DNA of 64,000 nt, from contig NZ_LVJH01000017.1 in assembly GCF_001637205.1 (NCBI RefSeq), positions 62,001 through 126,000 of the forward strand. Direction: 5' to 3'. The position numbers were made by a program, and so were the translations under genes. The stretch comes from Paenibacillus glacialis. Its GTDB lineage: Bacteria > Bacillota > Bacilli > Paenibacillales > Paenibacillaceae. Shown piece after piece: positions 1 to 8,909 of this stretch (position 1 is the stretch's first letter; each line of letters begins with the position of its first letter). Below the pieces are notes generated by a model. The model searched no databases, was not told the DNA's origin, and saw nothing but the letters and a program-made list of their open reading frames with translations.

Positions 1-3000
1 CTCCAAGCCATCAGATCAGGGTTGATGCTGCTCGGATGGGCTCTGAAGTAACGGTACAACCCATCAAAATAAGACTTGGCTTCCGGATCATGGCCAGCCA
101 TATAGGCAGTAATCAACATACCGTAGCCATGTGCTTCAGAAACGGTTATCGCATCATAATCGACATTGAGATCATCATCATGTTCCTTCTTGAACCAATC
201 TCCGTCGGCATACCATACATAGTATTGTGACGGATCTGATTCTTTAAGATAAGGATTCGGTTTCAAATATTTCTTCTTCCATTCATCGAACAAACGGGCC
301 ACAGTTGCATCGATTTGCGCCTGCGGCTGATGATTCGGTTTAATCGAGCCAGCAGCAAAGCTCGTATGCTGAGGGAAAGGTCTGAGAGTAGAAGAACCAT
401 TGGAAGATGGCTTCGTCTTCAGACGGATCTCGTTAGAAGCAAGCGATTCAACTCCGCTCTCGTTCACTGCCTTTACCGTATACTGATATTCTGAATTGGG
501 ATTCAAACCGATATCGGTAAAGGAGGTTTCTTGGGTCTTTCCAGCGAGAACACCATTGCGGTACACATGGTATTTGGCTGGTTTTGTGCCGGAAGATTCC
601 GTCCATGACAGATCAATTTGGAAAGGAGAAATGACCTTGCCAACCAAGTGGGTCGGAGCCGAAGGCGGTTCATTCCCTGATGGACCTTCCAGTGTACGGA
701 CTTCCACCTTTTCAGAATTGTCTCTGCAACCGACTGCCTTGATGACCAGATTGTATTGGATTGCTGGATTCAAATCCTCGATTGTTAAGCTGTATTGCGT
801 CGTAGTCTCTTTAACTTGCTGATAGACACTCCAGTGCTTGCTAACTTTATCATCCTTCTCATACACTCGGAAACCTCTTACAGGGTCCTTACTGGACGCA
901 GGTGCTTTCCAGGTAAGTATCGCCTTGTTGCCCTGCAGTTCAACCTTTGCATCAACCACTGGTGCAGGCTTAGTGTCTGTACGTTTAATTCCGTAATGAT
1001 CGTATACCTTCAGGCCATCTTCTCCAAAACCTGGCTGACCTTCGTCTTTAACGGCTGCCGTCATAGCATCAAATTTAAGAACCTGATCCGACAGGGACAC
1101 ATCGGTAAACATTTTCTTCTCAGGTTGTTCGTCGATTGCTGCAAAGTAGTCGTCGTAAGGAATTGGCTTGCCGTCTGGACCAATGATTTCTTTAGGTTCC
1201 CAGTTCGTGTCCGGACCATTCTCATACTGGTTATTCTTATAATAAAATTTATTCCCAAACGCATTCGACATGAGGTAAACCGTTCCTTTGGGATTGATGA
1301 CGTTGCCTTCACCGTCTTTCTCCAAATCCTTTGGATCGATAACCTTGTCGCCATACATTTGGAAAGACCTCATATACATATGATCGTGGGCCTCAAATAC
1401 CATATCGATTCCGAGTTCGTCAAATACAGGAATCAGATTATCCTTGTAAAACTGGACTCGTTCGCCTTCCCATTGAGCTGAATTATCTCCGGCTGCATAA
1501 GGGGATTTGTGGAACATGACGAATTTCCACTTCTTATCGGTCTTGGCAACCGTATTTTGCATCCAAGTCACTTGATTCCAAAATTGTTCCTTCTTGTTAT
1601 CATCCCAATCTACAGTACTTCCGTCCTCACTAACCTTTCCGTCAAATTGTGAGTTGAAGACCATATAGAGTCCGTCACCGTACTCGAATGAATACACGGA
1701 GCCGTCGTGCGTAGCATCTACAACTTTACGAGGTAAGTTGAAGTGATTGTAAAAGTTATTGTTCGGAGTTGTCGCATCCCCGTCCCAGTCTGAGATCTCA
1801 TGTCCACCGAGTACTGGAACATACGGAACGTTTAACAAAGGCTCCTGTGCCAGACCGAGCATCCACTGCCACTGCTCCTCTAGATCGCCATTATCGACTA
1901 AATCACCAGCACTGATGAGGAACTTGGGATTGCCGATGTAATTCTTAGCTTTCTTGAAGGTATCCGCCCATGGCTCGAATTCTGATTCGCTTGAGGCCTG
2001 AGAATCGGATCCAACAATAAACCGATATGGTTGTGGAGTAGCTGTATCTGTCATGAAAGATCCAATAGAGCTCCATTGCGTACCGTCGCCTACACGGAAT
2101 TTGTATTCCGTTCCAGGTTTTAAATGATCAGCAATCACTTTATGGCTAAAGAACGTTGTTTTATTACCGGAGGATCTGTCATTCTTGGTCATATAAGTAG
2201 AAATTTTATCTGCCTTGCCAGTAAACTCAGTAGCCTCTTTTGGAAATAGACTTCCTTGAATCTGGGAGGCTTCAGCGATCTGCACTTTCGTATCGGTTAT
2301 AATGTCCGTATACCATGCTAAAGCAATGCTTGTTTTTGGATCGCCATTAAAGGCCATATTAATGAGTTTCGGTATGGTTGGTGAATCTTGCGTAGTGAAG
2401 CTCCAACTTATATCTCGAACAAGTGGGCCGTTATCTACACCTTGAATTGCCGTTTTGGGTATCGTAACGGTGTAGGTTGTACCATATGTTAATGCGTCAT
2501 GTTCGATCCATAGACTATCGTCTTTCACATTAAAGTGTAGGCCGGGAACCGTCTGATTCTGGGCATCTACAACAGTAATCGCTGTGTTGGATACCAAGGA
2601 GATCTCTTTGTTGAATTTGACTTCAAAAGGTGTGTTTGAGGATACCTTCTTCGCTTCATCTCCAGGGAAATGCATCAGATCAATTGTAGGATGAACAGGA
2701 ACTTTTCCTGGGATTGGTACGCCCTCCACAGAAATGTTCCGAATTCTGCTGGACCCTCCTCCGCCAATGCCGTCTGGATTGTCTTTGGAGTTGGTTGCTT
2801 TATTCGAGTTAACGAGCCAACGAATGTACAACAGTTCCTTATCATCTGCATTCGGAAGCGGAAGCTTGTTAAGTTTACAGGAATCATTCGAGCAGTTGTA
2901 GCTTGATGAGGTATTCATCTGAACGGTGCCGTTCGGTACATCAGTCCATGTGGTACGATCAGTGCTGATCTGCACTTTGAAATCGTTAGGGCCTGAACCG

Positions 3001-3401
3001 GACGAGTTTTGTTCAGAAGACAAAGTAATATCCTCGTAGGTCGCTGTTGAAACTGTCGCCAACCAATATTTTTTATCTTGGCCGTCGTCCCAACCCTGGT
3101 AGCTGATATCTTTCTTATCTTTATCGTAGTTCTCGAACCTTCCGCCTATGTTTTGTAGTATGGAGGAGGATTGGTATTGACCGCCTGTAGCAAGGTGAAT
3201 ATCATATTTACCCTCGTCCTCGAACATCCATTCGGAAATCACAGTTCTAGACGTGCTTACTGCTCTGGACAAATCTGCAGGATCAACGTTCGTCCCATTG
3301 GCATATGTAGCGCTTGGTAATGACCACGGAATCAGCAAGAAGACCATAAAAAGGAGGGCTGCACGATTCCAATGTCTTCTAATGTTTTTCTTCAATCGCA
3401 T
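1..3401 (-). CDS. Secreted metallophosphatase-FN3-GH8 multidomain protein (3' end outside window)
   Basis: I read 1133 codons from ATG at 3401 to the left edge with no stop. Order seen: signal peptide (residues 1-35, ending SATYA); a galactose-binding/lectin-like region (about 40-230); a Big_5-type Ig domain (about 240-340); a purple-acid-phosphatase N-terminal FN3-like domain (about 340-450); a metallophosphatase domain with GDLVDNGD (499-506), GGHE (532-535), FHKSPY (H631) and FEAHDH (669-674); two FN3 domains (about 815-1000); then the start of a GH8 catalytic domain with the proton-donor motif TVSEAHGYGM (Glu1089). GH8 enzymes are endoglucanases, lichenases or chitosanases; the nearby GH46 chitosanase favours chitosan or beta-glucan. 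The GH8 domain needs about 300 more residues beyond the window. Joining a phosphatase-like module to GH8 is unusual. Substrate of the phosphatase part is unknown. Confidence 0.85.
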   Translation of the reverse strand, partial: MRLKKNIRRHWNRAALLFMVFLLIPWSLPSATYANGTNVDPADLSRAVSTSRTVISEWMFEDEGKYDIHLATGGQYQSSSILQNIGGRFENYDKDKKDISYQGWDDGQDKKYWLATVSTATYEDITLSSEQNSSGSGPNDFKVQISTDRTTWTDVPNGTVQMNTSSSYNCSNDSCKLNKLPLPNADDKELLYIRWLVNSNKATNSKDNPDGIGGGGSSRIRNISVEGVPIPGKVPVHPTIDLMHFPGDEAKKVSSNTPFEVKFNKEISLVSNTAITVVDAQNQTVPGLHFNVKDDSLWIEHDALTYGTTYTVTIPKTAIQGVDNGPLVRDISWSFTTQDSPTIPKLINMAFNGDPKTSIALAWYTDIITDTKVQIAEASQIQGSLFPKEATEFTGKADKISTYMTKNDRSSGNKTTFFSHKVIADHLKPGTEYKFRVGDGTQWSSIGSFMTDTATPQPYRFIVGSDSQASSESEFEPWADTFKKAKNYIGNPKFLISAGDLVDNGDLEEQWQWMLGLAQEPLLNVPYVPVLGGHEISDWDGDATTPNNNFYNHFNLPRKVVDATHDGSVYSFEYGDGLYMVFNSQFDGKVSEDGSTVDWDDNKKEQFWNQVTWMQNTVAKTDKKWKFVMFHKSPYAAGDNSAQWEGERVQFYKDNLIPVFDELGIDMVFEAHDHMYMRSFQMYGDKVIDPKDLEKDGEGNVINPKGTVYLMSNAFGNKFYYKNNQYENGPDTNWEPKEIIGPDGKPIPYDDYFAAIDEQPEKKMFTDVSLSDQVLKFDAMTAAVKDEGQPGFGEDGLKVYDHYGIKRTDTKPAPVVDAKVELQGNKAILTWKAPASSKDPVRGFRVYEKDDKVSKHWSVYQQVKETTTQYSLTIEDLNPAIQYNLVIKAVGCRDNSEKVEVRTLEGPSGNEPPSAPTHLVGKVISPFQIDLSWTESSGTKPAKYHVYRNGVLAGKTQETSFTDIGLNPNSEYQYTVKAVNESGVESLASNEIRLKTKPSSNGSSTLRPFPQHTSFAAGSIKPNHQPQAQIDATVARLFDEWKKKYLKPNPYLKESDPSQYYVWYADGDWFKKEHDDDLNVDYDAITVSEAHGYGMLITAYMAGHDPEAKSYFDGLYRYFRAHPSSINPDLMAW

Positions 3402-3423
3402 GTGTAATCCCCTTTCCCGATAG

Positions 3424-3437
3424 TTAAAGCGCTTAAA
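3424..3437. promoter_or_regulatory. cre-like / LacI-family operator upstream of the GH8 fusion gene
   Basis: TTAAAGCGCTTAAA matches the CcpA cre consensus TGWAAGCGCTTWCA at 12 of 14 positions. It lies 23 bp upstream of the start codon of the fusion gene, where bound protein would block transcription. Very similar sites are at 6617-6630 and 6695-6708. Binding protein (CcpA or a dedicated LacI regulator) is inferred. Confidence 0.55.
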
Positions 3438-3733
3438 CTTTTAGAGAGAAACCTTTCTTGAATCTTCTTGTCTATAAGTGATAGCCCCTTTCGTCAGAGA
3501 TGGTAGAATCCTAATTTAGATCCCCCCATTGCTTAATATAGCGCATGAGCACACTTGCATTCTCGAATTATCCGTTCCGAATTTCATTATTTTCTACGTT
3601 TATTGCTAATATTTTAGTGAGAAAGTGATCATGTAATATAAATTTAAGTGATTTAATTTTTAAGGGATATTACCTTTTTGATTGGCTTCAGTTACAATAA
3701 GATCACCAACAGATAATCCGGGCTTCCGGGGAG

Positions 3734-4621
3734 GTGCTAGAGATTCACTTCTTTCGATCCACACCTTTCTATATCAGCAAGGAAAGCAAATCGAGCACAA
3801 GCATTCCGACGGTACACTATCACGATGCTTATGAAATCCTCTACTTAATTTCTGGCGAGTTGTATTATGTTATCGAGAATCAATCGTATCAAGTTGTCAG
3901 TGGTTCATTGCTACTGATTAGAATGAACGATGCGCATAAGTTGATCAATCCGAATGGTTCGACTTTCGAAAGAGTTACGTTACTGTTCCAGGAGGAGTAC
4001 CTATGCGACTTGTTGGGAGGGGAAACAGCCTTTCATCCGTTGGCCTCTTTTTTACCCGGTTCGTGTGTCATTCGGCTAAGAGGTCCAGAACAAGGCTTCG
4101 TCGAGGGAATCTTTGAGAAAATGATCGTTGAGCAAGCGAACAGATTGCCCGAAACAAATCTTTACCTCAAAATTATTTTAACTGAACTATTAATTTTCAT
4201 ACAACGTAAAAAGAACAGCTGTGGTCAACAAAACCAACGCTCCTCAGATCGGGTTCATCAGCAAATTTCCCAAGTTGTCCATTACATTAACCATCATTAT
4301 GATCAGCGGCTTACCCTAGAGGATATTTCTAAACGATTTTACTTGAGTACTTCTCATCTAAGCCGAACCTTCAAGGAATCGACTGGATTTACCTTTATCG
4401 AATATATCAACAACGTTCGAGTCAAACATGCTTGCTACTTCTTGAAGGATTCCAAATTATCGGTTACGGAGATCGCTGAACGCGTCGGATTTGAGAGTTC
4501 TACGCATTTCGGACGAATGTTCAAAAGTATTGTCGGCCTTGCCCCTTTGAAATTCCGCAAATCACGTGAAATGGCGATACACAATCCTGACCAATACGAG
4601 TCGGAGATTTCTTCACGTTAG
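3734..4621 (+). CDS. AraC family transcriptional regulator (cupin + HTH_18)
   Basis: A 295-residue AraC/XylS-type regulator. The N-terminal half looks like a cupin sensor (HYHDAYEILYLISGELYYV near residues 28-46); the C-terminal 100 residues are a double helix-turn-helix (LEDISKRFYLSTSHLSRTFK, then VTEIAERVGFESSTHFGRMF). The only usable start is GTG at 3734, which overlaps a GGGGAGG Shine-Dalgarno-like stretch, so the exact start is unsure; a stop lies upstream in frame at 3698. It sits between secreted carbohydrate-active genes and probably controls them. Divergent from the GH8 fusion gene and convergent with the beta-helix gene. Inducer unknown. Confidence 0.85.
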   Translation: MLEIHFFRSTPFYISKESKSSTSIPTVHYHDAYEILYLISGELYYVIENQSYQVVSGSLLLIRMNDAHKLINPNGSTFERVTLLFQEEYLCDLLGGETAFHPLASFLPGSCVIRLRGPEQGFVEGIFEKMIVEQANRLPETNLYLKIILTELLIFIQRKKNSCGQQNQRSSDRVHQQISQVVHYINHHYDQRLTLEDISKRFYLSTSHLSRTFKESTGFTFIEYINNVRVKHACYFLKDSKLSVTEIAERVGFESSTHFGRMFKSIVGLAPLKFRKSREMAIHNPDQYESEISSR

Positions 4622-4652
4622 TATTTCCGACTCACTTGGTTCAGTTTCGTAG

Positions 4653-6464
4653 TTAATTCACATTGCTATTGTATAAATTCCCACCGCCAATACGACTATC
4701 GTTCTGCGCCGTCGTTCCGGTTGTGGCACCTGTTGCAAATACAACGTAACCTGTTGAGCTATCCAAGTTCACCGTGTTGTGATTGAAGGCATTGTTCGTT
4801 CCTGTTACATAAGCAGTGCCATGTGTTCGAACCTGGAAAGCATCTACAATATTTACATTGCCATTTCGGTAGCCCTGATTGTAACGAATGATCGTGTTTA
4901 CACCCTTTACATCCACGAAGCTATCCGCGCTGTTGTCGCCGCTAATTCCCGTTCCATTGAATGTACAGTATTCAATTAGGGTACCACTAGCGCCTTCTTT
5001 CACATCAATGTGTTCGGCTGTAATACCACCATCAAACAGGGTATGGCTAATCACGTTACCTGTTACGGTGTGCTCATAATTTGAGCTGGAATCAGACCCA
5101 ACATAAGCTCCCTCGCCGTATCCTGCTTGATATTTACCTGTGTCGTAAACTATTGAGTATTCAAGCGTATTATAGGAACTACCATCCCGGAAATGAACAC
5201 CCTCATCCCCAATATTGTGAACTTTGACGTTGTGTAAAATATTACCATTTCCATTGTCGATAACAATTCCTTTTTGCGCGTTAGTAATTTCAACATTGCT
5301 AATTTGCCAATTGTCACCTGTCAGATGTATACCATAGGAACCATCATTGACATTTAATCCTTTAAGGATAGCTGGATTATTCGGATCACAGCTGGTAAGA
5401 AAGATGGGGCTTGTCGACGTACCATTCTTATCTGAGTAAAAGAGTCCTTGACCACCGGGGTCTCCACTCGTTGATCGATTTCCTGTGTACGTACCTGGAG
5501 CAATCGAAATGATGGAGCCGGGAGTAGCCGTTTTTAAAGCATTTTGAATGGCGGATGTCGTATTCAGTGCTTGCGTGCAGCCTGTCGGTGGCAGTGTGAT
5601 AGCTGGTTTCGTTGTAACCACGGTCGCACTACTTTGTGCTGAAGCGTTGCCTGCGGCATCTTTTGCTTTTATATAGTAGCTGTAGGCCGTGGAAGCAGCT
5701 AGGCTGGTATCACTTGTAGTTGAACCAGTTACACTTTTGACTAAACTCCCATTCCGGTACACCTCATAACTTGTTACGCCTACGTTATCGGATGATGTGT
5801 TCCAACTCAGATCAATCTGACTGCTAGACGCTGCCGAACCGGTCAAGTTTGTTGGCGTAGTGGGTGCCTGCGTATCCCCTCCAGTACCCACACCACTGCT
5901 TATAATAACAAGTTGAGGTTTATTCGTAGCATTCTCATTACTATTTAACGTCGTATATTTGCCATCACTTTCTTGCAGTACAAAGGATGCACTAAGATCT
6001 CCCGCAGATTCCGTGGTTACATAAGAGGTAACATCTATTTCATAATAGGTGATCGAGTTATTCATCGATACGCTTCCAGTTGAAATGCCAACTGCAGGCT
6101 TGTTGTTCCAGGTGATCGATGATTCTGTCCAGTTATCCGTTGTCTTATATGCCGAAAGAATCGTATTCCAGGAAGCACTTCCATAAACCCTTAATTTGGC
6201 GCTGGTAACTCCAGCAATACCTGTAAGATTGAATTTAAGGAAGGCAGAGCGGGGAGCTGTTGGATCATTTTTAATAATCAGAGATGTTGCGGTTCCATAG
6301 TTCGAGACAGGGTTGCTTTGTTGTACATAGGAATCGTCAGATGGGCTAAGTGTTACTGTGGTTGAGGCTAGAACAGAAGTGGGAGTTGTCATCATCATCA
6401 TGAGTGACGAAAATAAGGTTACAGCTAGTGCCTTACCTATATTTCGTTGAATGAACGTTAACAT
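4653..6464 (-). CDS. Secreted CBM96 (DNRLRE)-FN3-right-handed beta-helix protein
   Basis: The start is ATG at 6464, with AAGGAGG at 6474-6480; an upstream in-frame ATG at 6497 lies 5' of that RBS and is rejected. The 603-residue protein has a signal peptide ending TSVLA, a DNRLRE/CBM96-like module (starting TVTLSPSDDSYVQQ; about 35-200), one FN3 domain (about 205-295) and a parallel beta-helix domain (about 300-603) with repeated short turns such as NWQISNVEITNAQKGIVIDN. This architecture is common in secreted polysaccharide lyases and related enzymes; I cannot name catalytic residues, so lyase activity is only inferred. It is divergent from the GH46 chitosanase and shares its operator-containing promoter region. 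Confidence 0.8.
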   Translation of the reverse strand: MLTFIQRNIGKALAVTLFSSLMMMMTTPTSVLASTTVTLSPSDDSYVQQSNPVSNYGTATSLIIKNDPTAPRSAFLKFNLTGIAGVTSAKLRVYGSASWNTILSAYKTTDNWTESSITWNNKPAVGISTGSVSMNNSITYYEIDVTSYVTTESAGDLSASFVLQESDGKYTTLNSNENATNKPQLVIISSGVGTGGDTQAPTTPTNLTGSAASSSQIDLSWNTSSDNVGVTSYEVYRNGSLVKSVTGSTTSDTSLAASTAYSYYIKAKDAAGNASAQSSATVVTTKPAITLPPTGCTQALNTTSAIQNALKTATPGSIISIAPGTYTGNRSTSGDPGGQGLFYSDKNGTSTSPIFLTSCDPNNPAILKGLNVNDGSYGIHLTGDNWQISNVEITNAQKGIVIDNGNGNILHNVKVHNIGDEGVHFRDGSSYNTLEYSIVYDTGKYQAGYGEGAYVGSDSSSNYEHTVTGNVISHTLFDGGITAEHIDVKEGASGTLIEYCTFNGTGISGDNSADSFVDVKGVNTIIRYNQGYRNGNVNIVDAFQVRTHGTAYVTGTNNAFNHNTVNLDSSTGYVVFATGATTGTTAQNDSRIGGGNLYNSNVN

Positions 6465-6616
6465 ATAAATCAACCTCCTTAAATACATATGGTTCATGCC
6501 ACTTTGTACATAATGAAGTATACGAGACGTCTAGGTATTTAAGTTCTGTCCCATAAAAATGTTCTTAAGTATAGGATTGATAAATAATATGGTGTGAACA
6601 TATGCCTAACTAAAAG

Positions 6617-6630
6617 TGTGAGCGCTTAAA
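6617..6630. promoter_or_regulatory. cre-like operator in the beta-helix/chitosanase intergenic region
   Basis: TGTGAGCGCTTAAA matches the cre consensus TGWAAGCGCTTWCA at 12 of 14 positions. It lies between two divergent secreted-enzyme genes, about 150 bp upstream of each start. A second copy follows 78 bp further on. Confidence 0.5.
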
Positions 6631-6694
6631 CTAATTTGATGAAGGTAAACGGAAGATTATATTGGTAATATCTTTAATTTATTAAATCATAAAG

Positions 6695-6708
6695 TTAAAG
6701 CGCTTATA
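6695..6708. promoter_or_regulatory. cre-like operator abutting the chitosanase promoter
   Basis: TTAAAGCGCTTATA, 12 of 14 to the cre consensus, ends 3 bp before the -35 box of the chitosanase promoter. That position suits repression or a hindered RNA polymerase. Confidence 0.5.
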
Positions 6709-6711
6709 CTA

Positions 6712-6740
6712 TTGACGAATGATTAGGATTGCATTATATT
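6712..6740 (+). promoter_or_regulatory. Sigma-A type promoter of the chitosanase gene
   Basis: TTGACG (6712-6717), a 17-bp spacer and TATATT (6735-6740) sit about 42 bp upstream of the chitosanase start. Spacing is ideal for sigma-A; activity not shown. Confidence 0.6.
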
Positions 6741-6781
6741 AATCGTGTTGGTAAAAATTACATTCTTTTAGGAGGAATGGT

Positions 6782-7843
6782 ATGGATAAGGAAGTCGCTA
6801 GACCCGTCAATAATAGAGTGAAATTTTTAGTTATCTCGCTTTGCTTTATCGTTAGTGCTTCATTTTCGGGGATATCGAACCCTATTCAAACGAAGGTTTA
6901 TGCTGATGAGAATAGTGCTCCTTCGGAGGAATATATCGATTCAGGTGAGGTTTATGATGATTCAGGTGAAGTATACGATGATTCATATGAGTTAAATACG
7001 GAGGAATCATTATCTACAATAAACGAAGAAGATTTGTTAAGCCAAGATGCCGTGGCAGCAGCTATTGATCATGACGCTAATTTCTCGCCAGCGACGCTCA
7101 AGTTCCTGAAGACGAATACGGGACTTGATGGAGAGCAGTGGAATAACATCATGAAGCTGGTCAACAAAGCAGAGCAAGACAAGCTTGATTGGACAAAGTT
7201 CTATGGTTATTGTGAGGATATCGATGATGAACGTGGATATACGATAGGTATATTTGGAGCTACAACAGGGGGTCCCAGAGACACAGGCCCTGATGGCCCA
7301 GCATTGTTCAAAGAATTTGATGCTGCCAGTGGAGCTAGCAATCCATCGATTCAAGGCGGATTGAAACGTGCTGGTGTTAAAGGAACGATGAGTGGCTCCA
7401 TTTTGAATATTACCGATAGCGATAGTGTTTTTGTCAAAAAGATTAATGCACTCCAAAAAAATGCTGCATGGAGAGAGGCAATGTGGCGCACTTTCTATAA
7501 CGTATATATCAAATATAGTGTGCAGCAAGCGAAGAATCGCGGATTTAATTCTGCACTGACCATCGGATCCTTCGTCGATACAGCACTAAATCATGGAGCA
7601 TCCGGTGGTTCTGATAGTCTCGAAGGCATACTCTCTCGGTCTGGAAACAGCACCAACGAGAAAACCTTCATGACCAATTTCTATGCCAAACGTACCTTGA
7701 TCGTAGATACCAATGAATACAATCAGCCGCCCAATGGCAAAAACCGTGTGAAACAATATAGTACTCTTCTGAGCTCAGGTGAGACAGATCTGAAGAACGC
7801 CGATGCCGCAGTTGTTAAAGCGACTAGCTGGATCATGAAGTAA
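6782..7843 (+). CDS. csn: GH46 chitosanase
   Basis: Endo-acting secreted chitosanase that cleaves beta-1,4 bonds in deacetylated chitin. The 353-residue protein matches from memory the MH-K1 type: NTGLDGEQWNNIMKLVNK, YCEDIDDERGYTIG, SFVDTALNHGASGGSD and KNRVKQYSTLL. By alignment to the Streptomyces N174 and MH-K1 enzymes, Glu131 is the likely acid, Asp149 the base and Thr154 the water-positioning residue. A signal peptide (about 1-40) is followed by an acidic linker with two SGEVYDD repeats. AGGAGG at 6770-6775 sets the ATG start. Flanked by cre-like sites and followed by a strong terminator. Function is secure; the role of the acidic repeat is unknown. Confidence 0.95.
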   Translation: MDKEVARPVNNRVKFLVISLCFIVSASFSGISNPIQTKVYADENSAPSEEYIDSGEVYDDSGEVYDDSYELNTEESLSTINEEDLLSQDAVAAAIDHDANFSPATLKFLKTNTGLDGEQWNNIMKLVNKAEQDKLDWTKFYGYCEDIDDERGYTIGIFGATTGGPRDTGPDGPALFKEFDAASGASNPSIQGGLKRAGVKGTMSGSILNITDSDSVFVKKINALQKNAAWREAMWRTFYNVYIKYSVQQAKNRGFNSALTIGSFVDTALNHGASGGSDSLEGILSRSGNSTNEKTFMTNFYAKRTLIVDTNEYNQPPNGKNRVKQYSTLLSSGETDLKNADAAVVKATSWIMK

Positions 7844-7846
7844 ATA

Positions 7847-7885
7847 AAAGGTCGCATTCCCAGTGATACTGAGAATGCGACCTTT
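7847..7885. terminator. Bidirectional terminator between csn and the Gfo/Idh operon
   Basis: A perfect 13-bp stem, AAAGGTCGCATTC (7847-7859) with GAATGCGACCTTT (7873-7885), lies between two convergent genes and ends in T/A-rich flanks on both sides. Confidence 0.8.
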
Positions 7886-7898
7886 CTAGTCTTCTAAA

Positions 7899-8909
7899 TC
7901 AATAAGATTGCGATTTCAACTCATCTAGACGAACTGCGCGATGCTCACGAGCTGAAATATTCGATGCTTCCATCAGCCTCGTCAATTGAGTTGCGCATGT
8001 AATGTTCTCATCTGCTGACGTATCCTGCTGAATATGGGCAATCCATTGTTCGAAAGCACTAATGCGATGATTGGGTAGCGGTATTTCCACCCAATCATTC
8101 GTATATTCTTCTCTTTGGGATGTCCGAATGAGCAGTTTGTTATCAGGCGTACCATACAGAAGGGTACCATCCGTGCCATGAACTTCTATCGTAAATGGAG
8201 AGAAATTATTCACAAATCCTGCTTCTACCACGCCTACGGCCCCAGAAGGGGTTGATAATAATACGGCAGCGTTATCTTCAACCTCTTTTCCTGTGATATA
8301 GCCAAATTGTGCATTGACCTCAACTGGTTCCTGTCCTAAGAACAGACTTGTCAGATACATAGGGTGACAGCCAAGGTCGATTAACGCTCCACCGAGGCAT
8401 TCTTCAAATTGGTAGAAATGATCCGGTAACCAGCCTGCTGTGGCTCCATTATGAGATAAACGAACACGAACGTTTGTCACCTCACCAAGCAGTCCTTGCT
8501 TCAATATATCTTGAATGGCAAGTGTGTATCCGTCATTTAATCTTGGAAGGGAAACCGTCAGTTTCACTTGTGTCTCATCAATCGATTTTAAAATTTCAGT
8601 GACTTCACGTAGTGTAGGGGCAATGACTTTTTCTGTGAAAATATGTTTGCCCGCTGCAGCTGCTCTAATTATCACCTCATGGTGCATGGATGTAGGCGCA
8701 TCCACAATCACTGCATCAATATCATCAGATTTCAGCATCTCATCCAGTGAATCGTAGAAAGGAACGCCTTGTTTCTCTGCTGCTTCTTTCCCACGTGTCG
8801 GATTTTCATCCCAGACTGCTACGATTTCTGCCTCTGGATGCTCTTGGGCTTGTTTGGTATAATCCCATGCATGTACATGCCAGTAACTAATTTTCCCGAT
8901 TCGTATCAT
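7899..8909 (-). CDS. Gfo/Idh/MocA family oxidoreductase
   Basis: A 336-residue NAD(P)-dependent sugar or cyclitol dehydrogenase-like protein. The N-terminal half is a Rossmann fold, with the family EKP-type signature present as FTEKVIAPT; the C-terminal domain carries the conserved LIDLGCHPMYLT region, whose His is part of the usual active site. The start overlaps the upstream gene's stop by 4 bp, so the two are translationally coupled. It is the last gene of a three-gene operon read on the minus strand. The exact substrate (inositol, 3-keto-glycoside or other sugar) cannot be told. The EK motif has Val in place of Pro after Lys, a small departure from the family norm. Confidence 0.88.
   Translation of the reverse strand: MIRIGKISYWHVHAWDYTKQAQEHPEAEIVAVWDENPTRGKEAAEKQGVPFYDSLDEMLKSDDIDAVIVDAPTSMHHEVIIRAAAAGKHIFTEKVIAPTLREVTEILKSIDETQVKLTVSLPRLNDGYTLAIQDILKQGLLGEVTNVRVRLSHNGATAGWLPDHFYQFEECLGGALIDLGCHPMYLTSLFLGQEPVEVNAQFGYITGKEVEDNAAVLLSTPSGAVGVVEAGFVNNFSPFTIEVHGTDGTLLYGTPDNKLLIRTSQREEYTNDWVEIPLPNHRISAFEQWIAHIQQDTSADENITCATQLTRLMEASNISAREHRAVRLDELKSQSY

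Noticed and set aside
795..1481. Plus-strand 228-codon ORF
   Set aside because: Lies entirely antisense to the fusion gene in the same codon register; composition is a shadow and no RBS is seen.
6465..6497. Eleven-residue N-terminal extension of the beta-helix protein
   Set aside because: It contains the AAGGAGG RBS of the downstream ATG.
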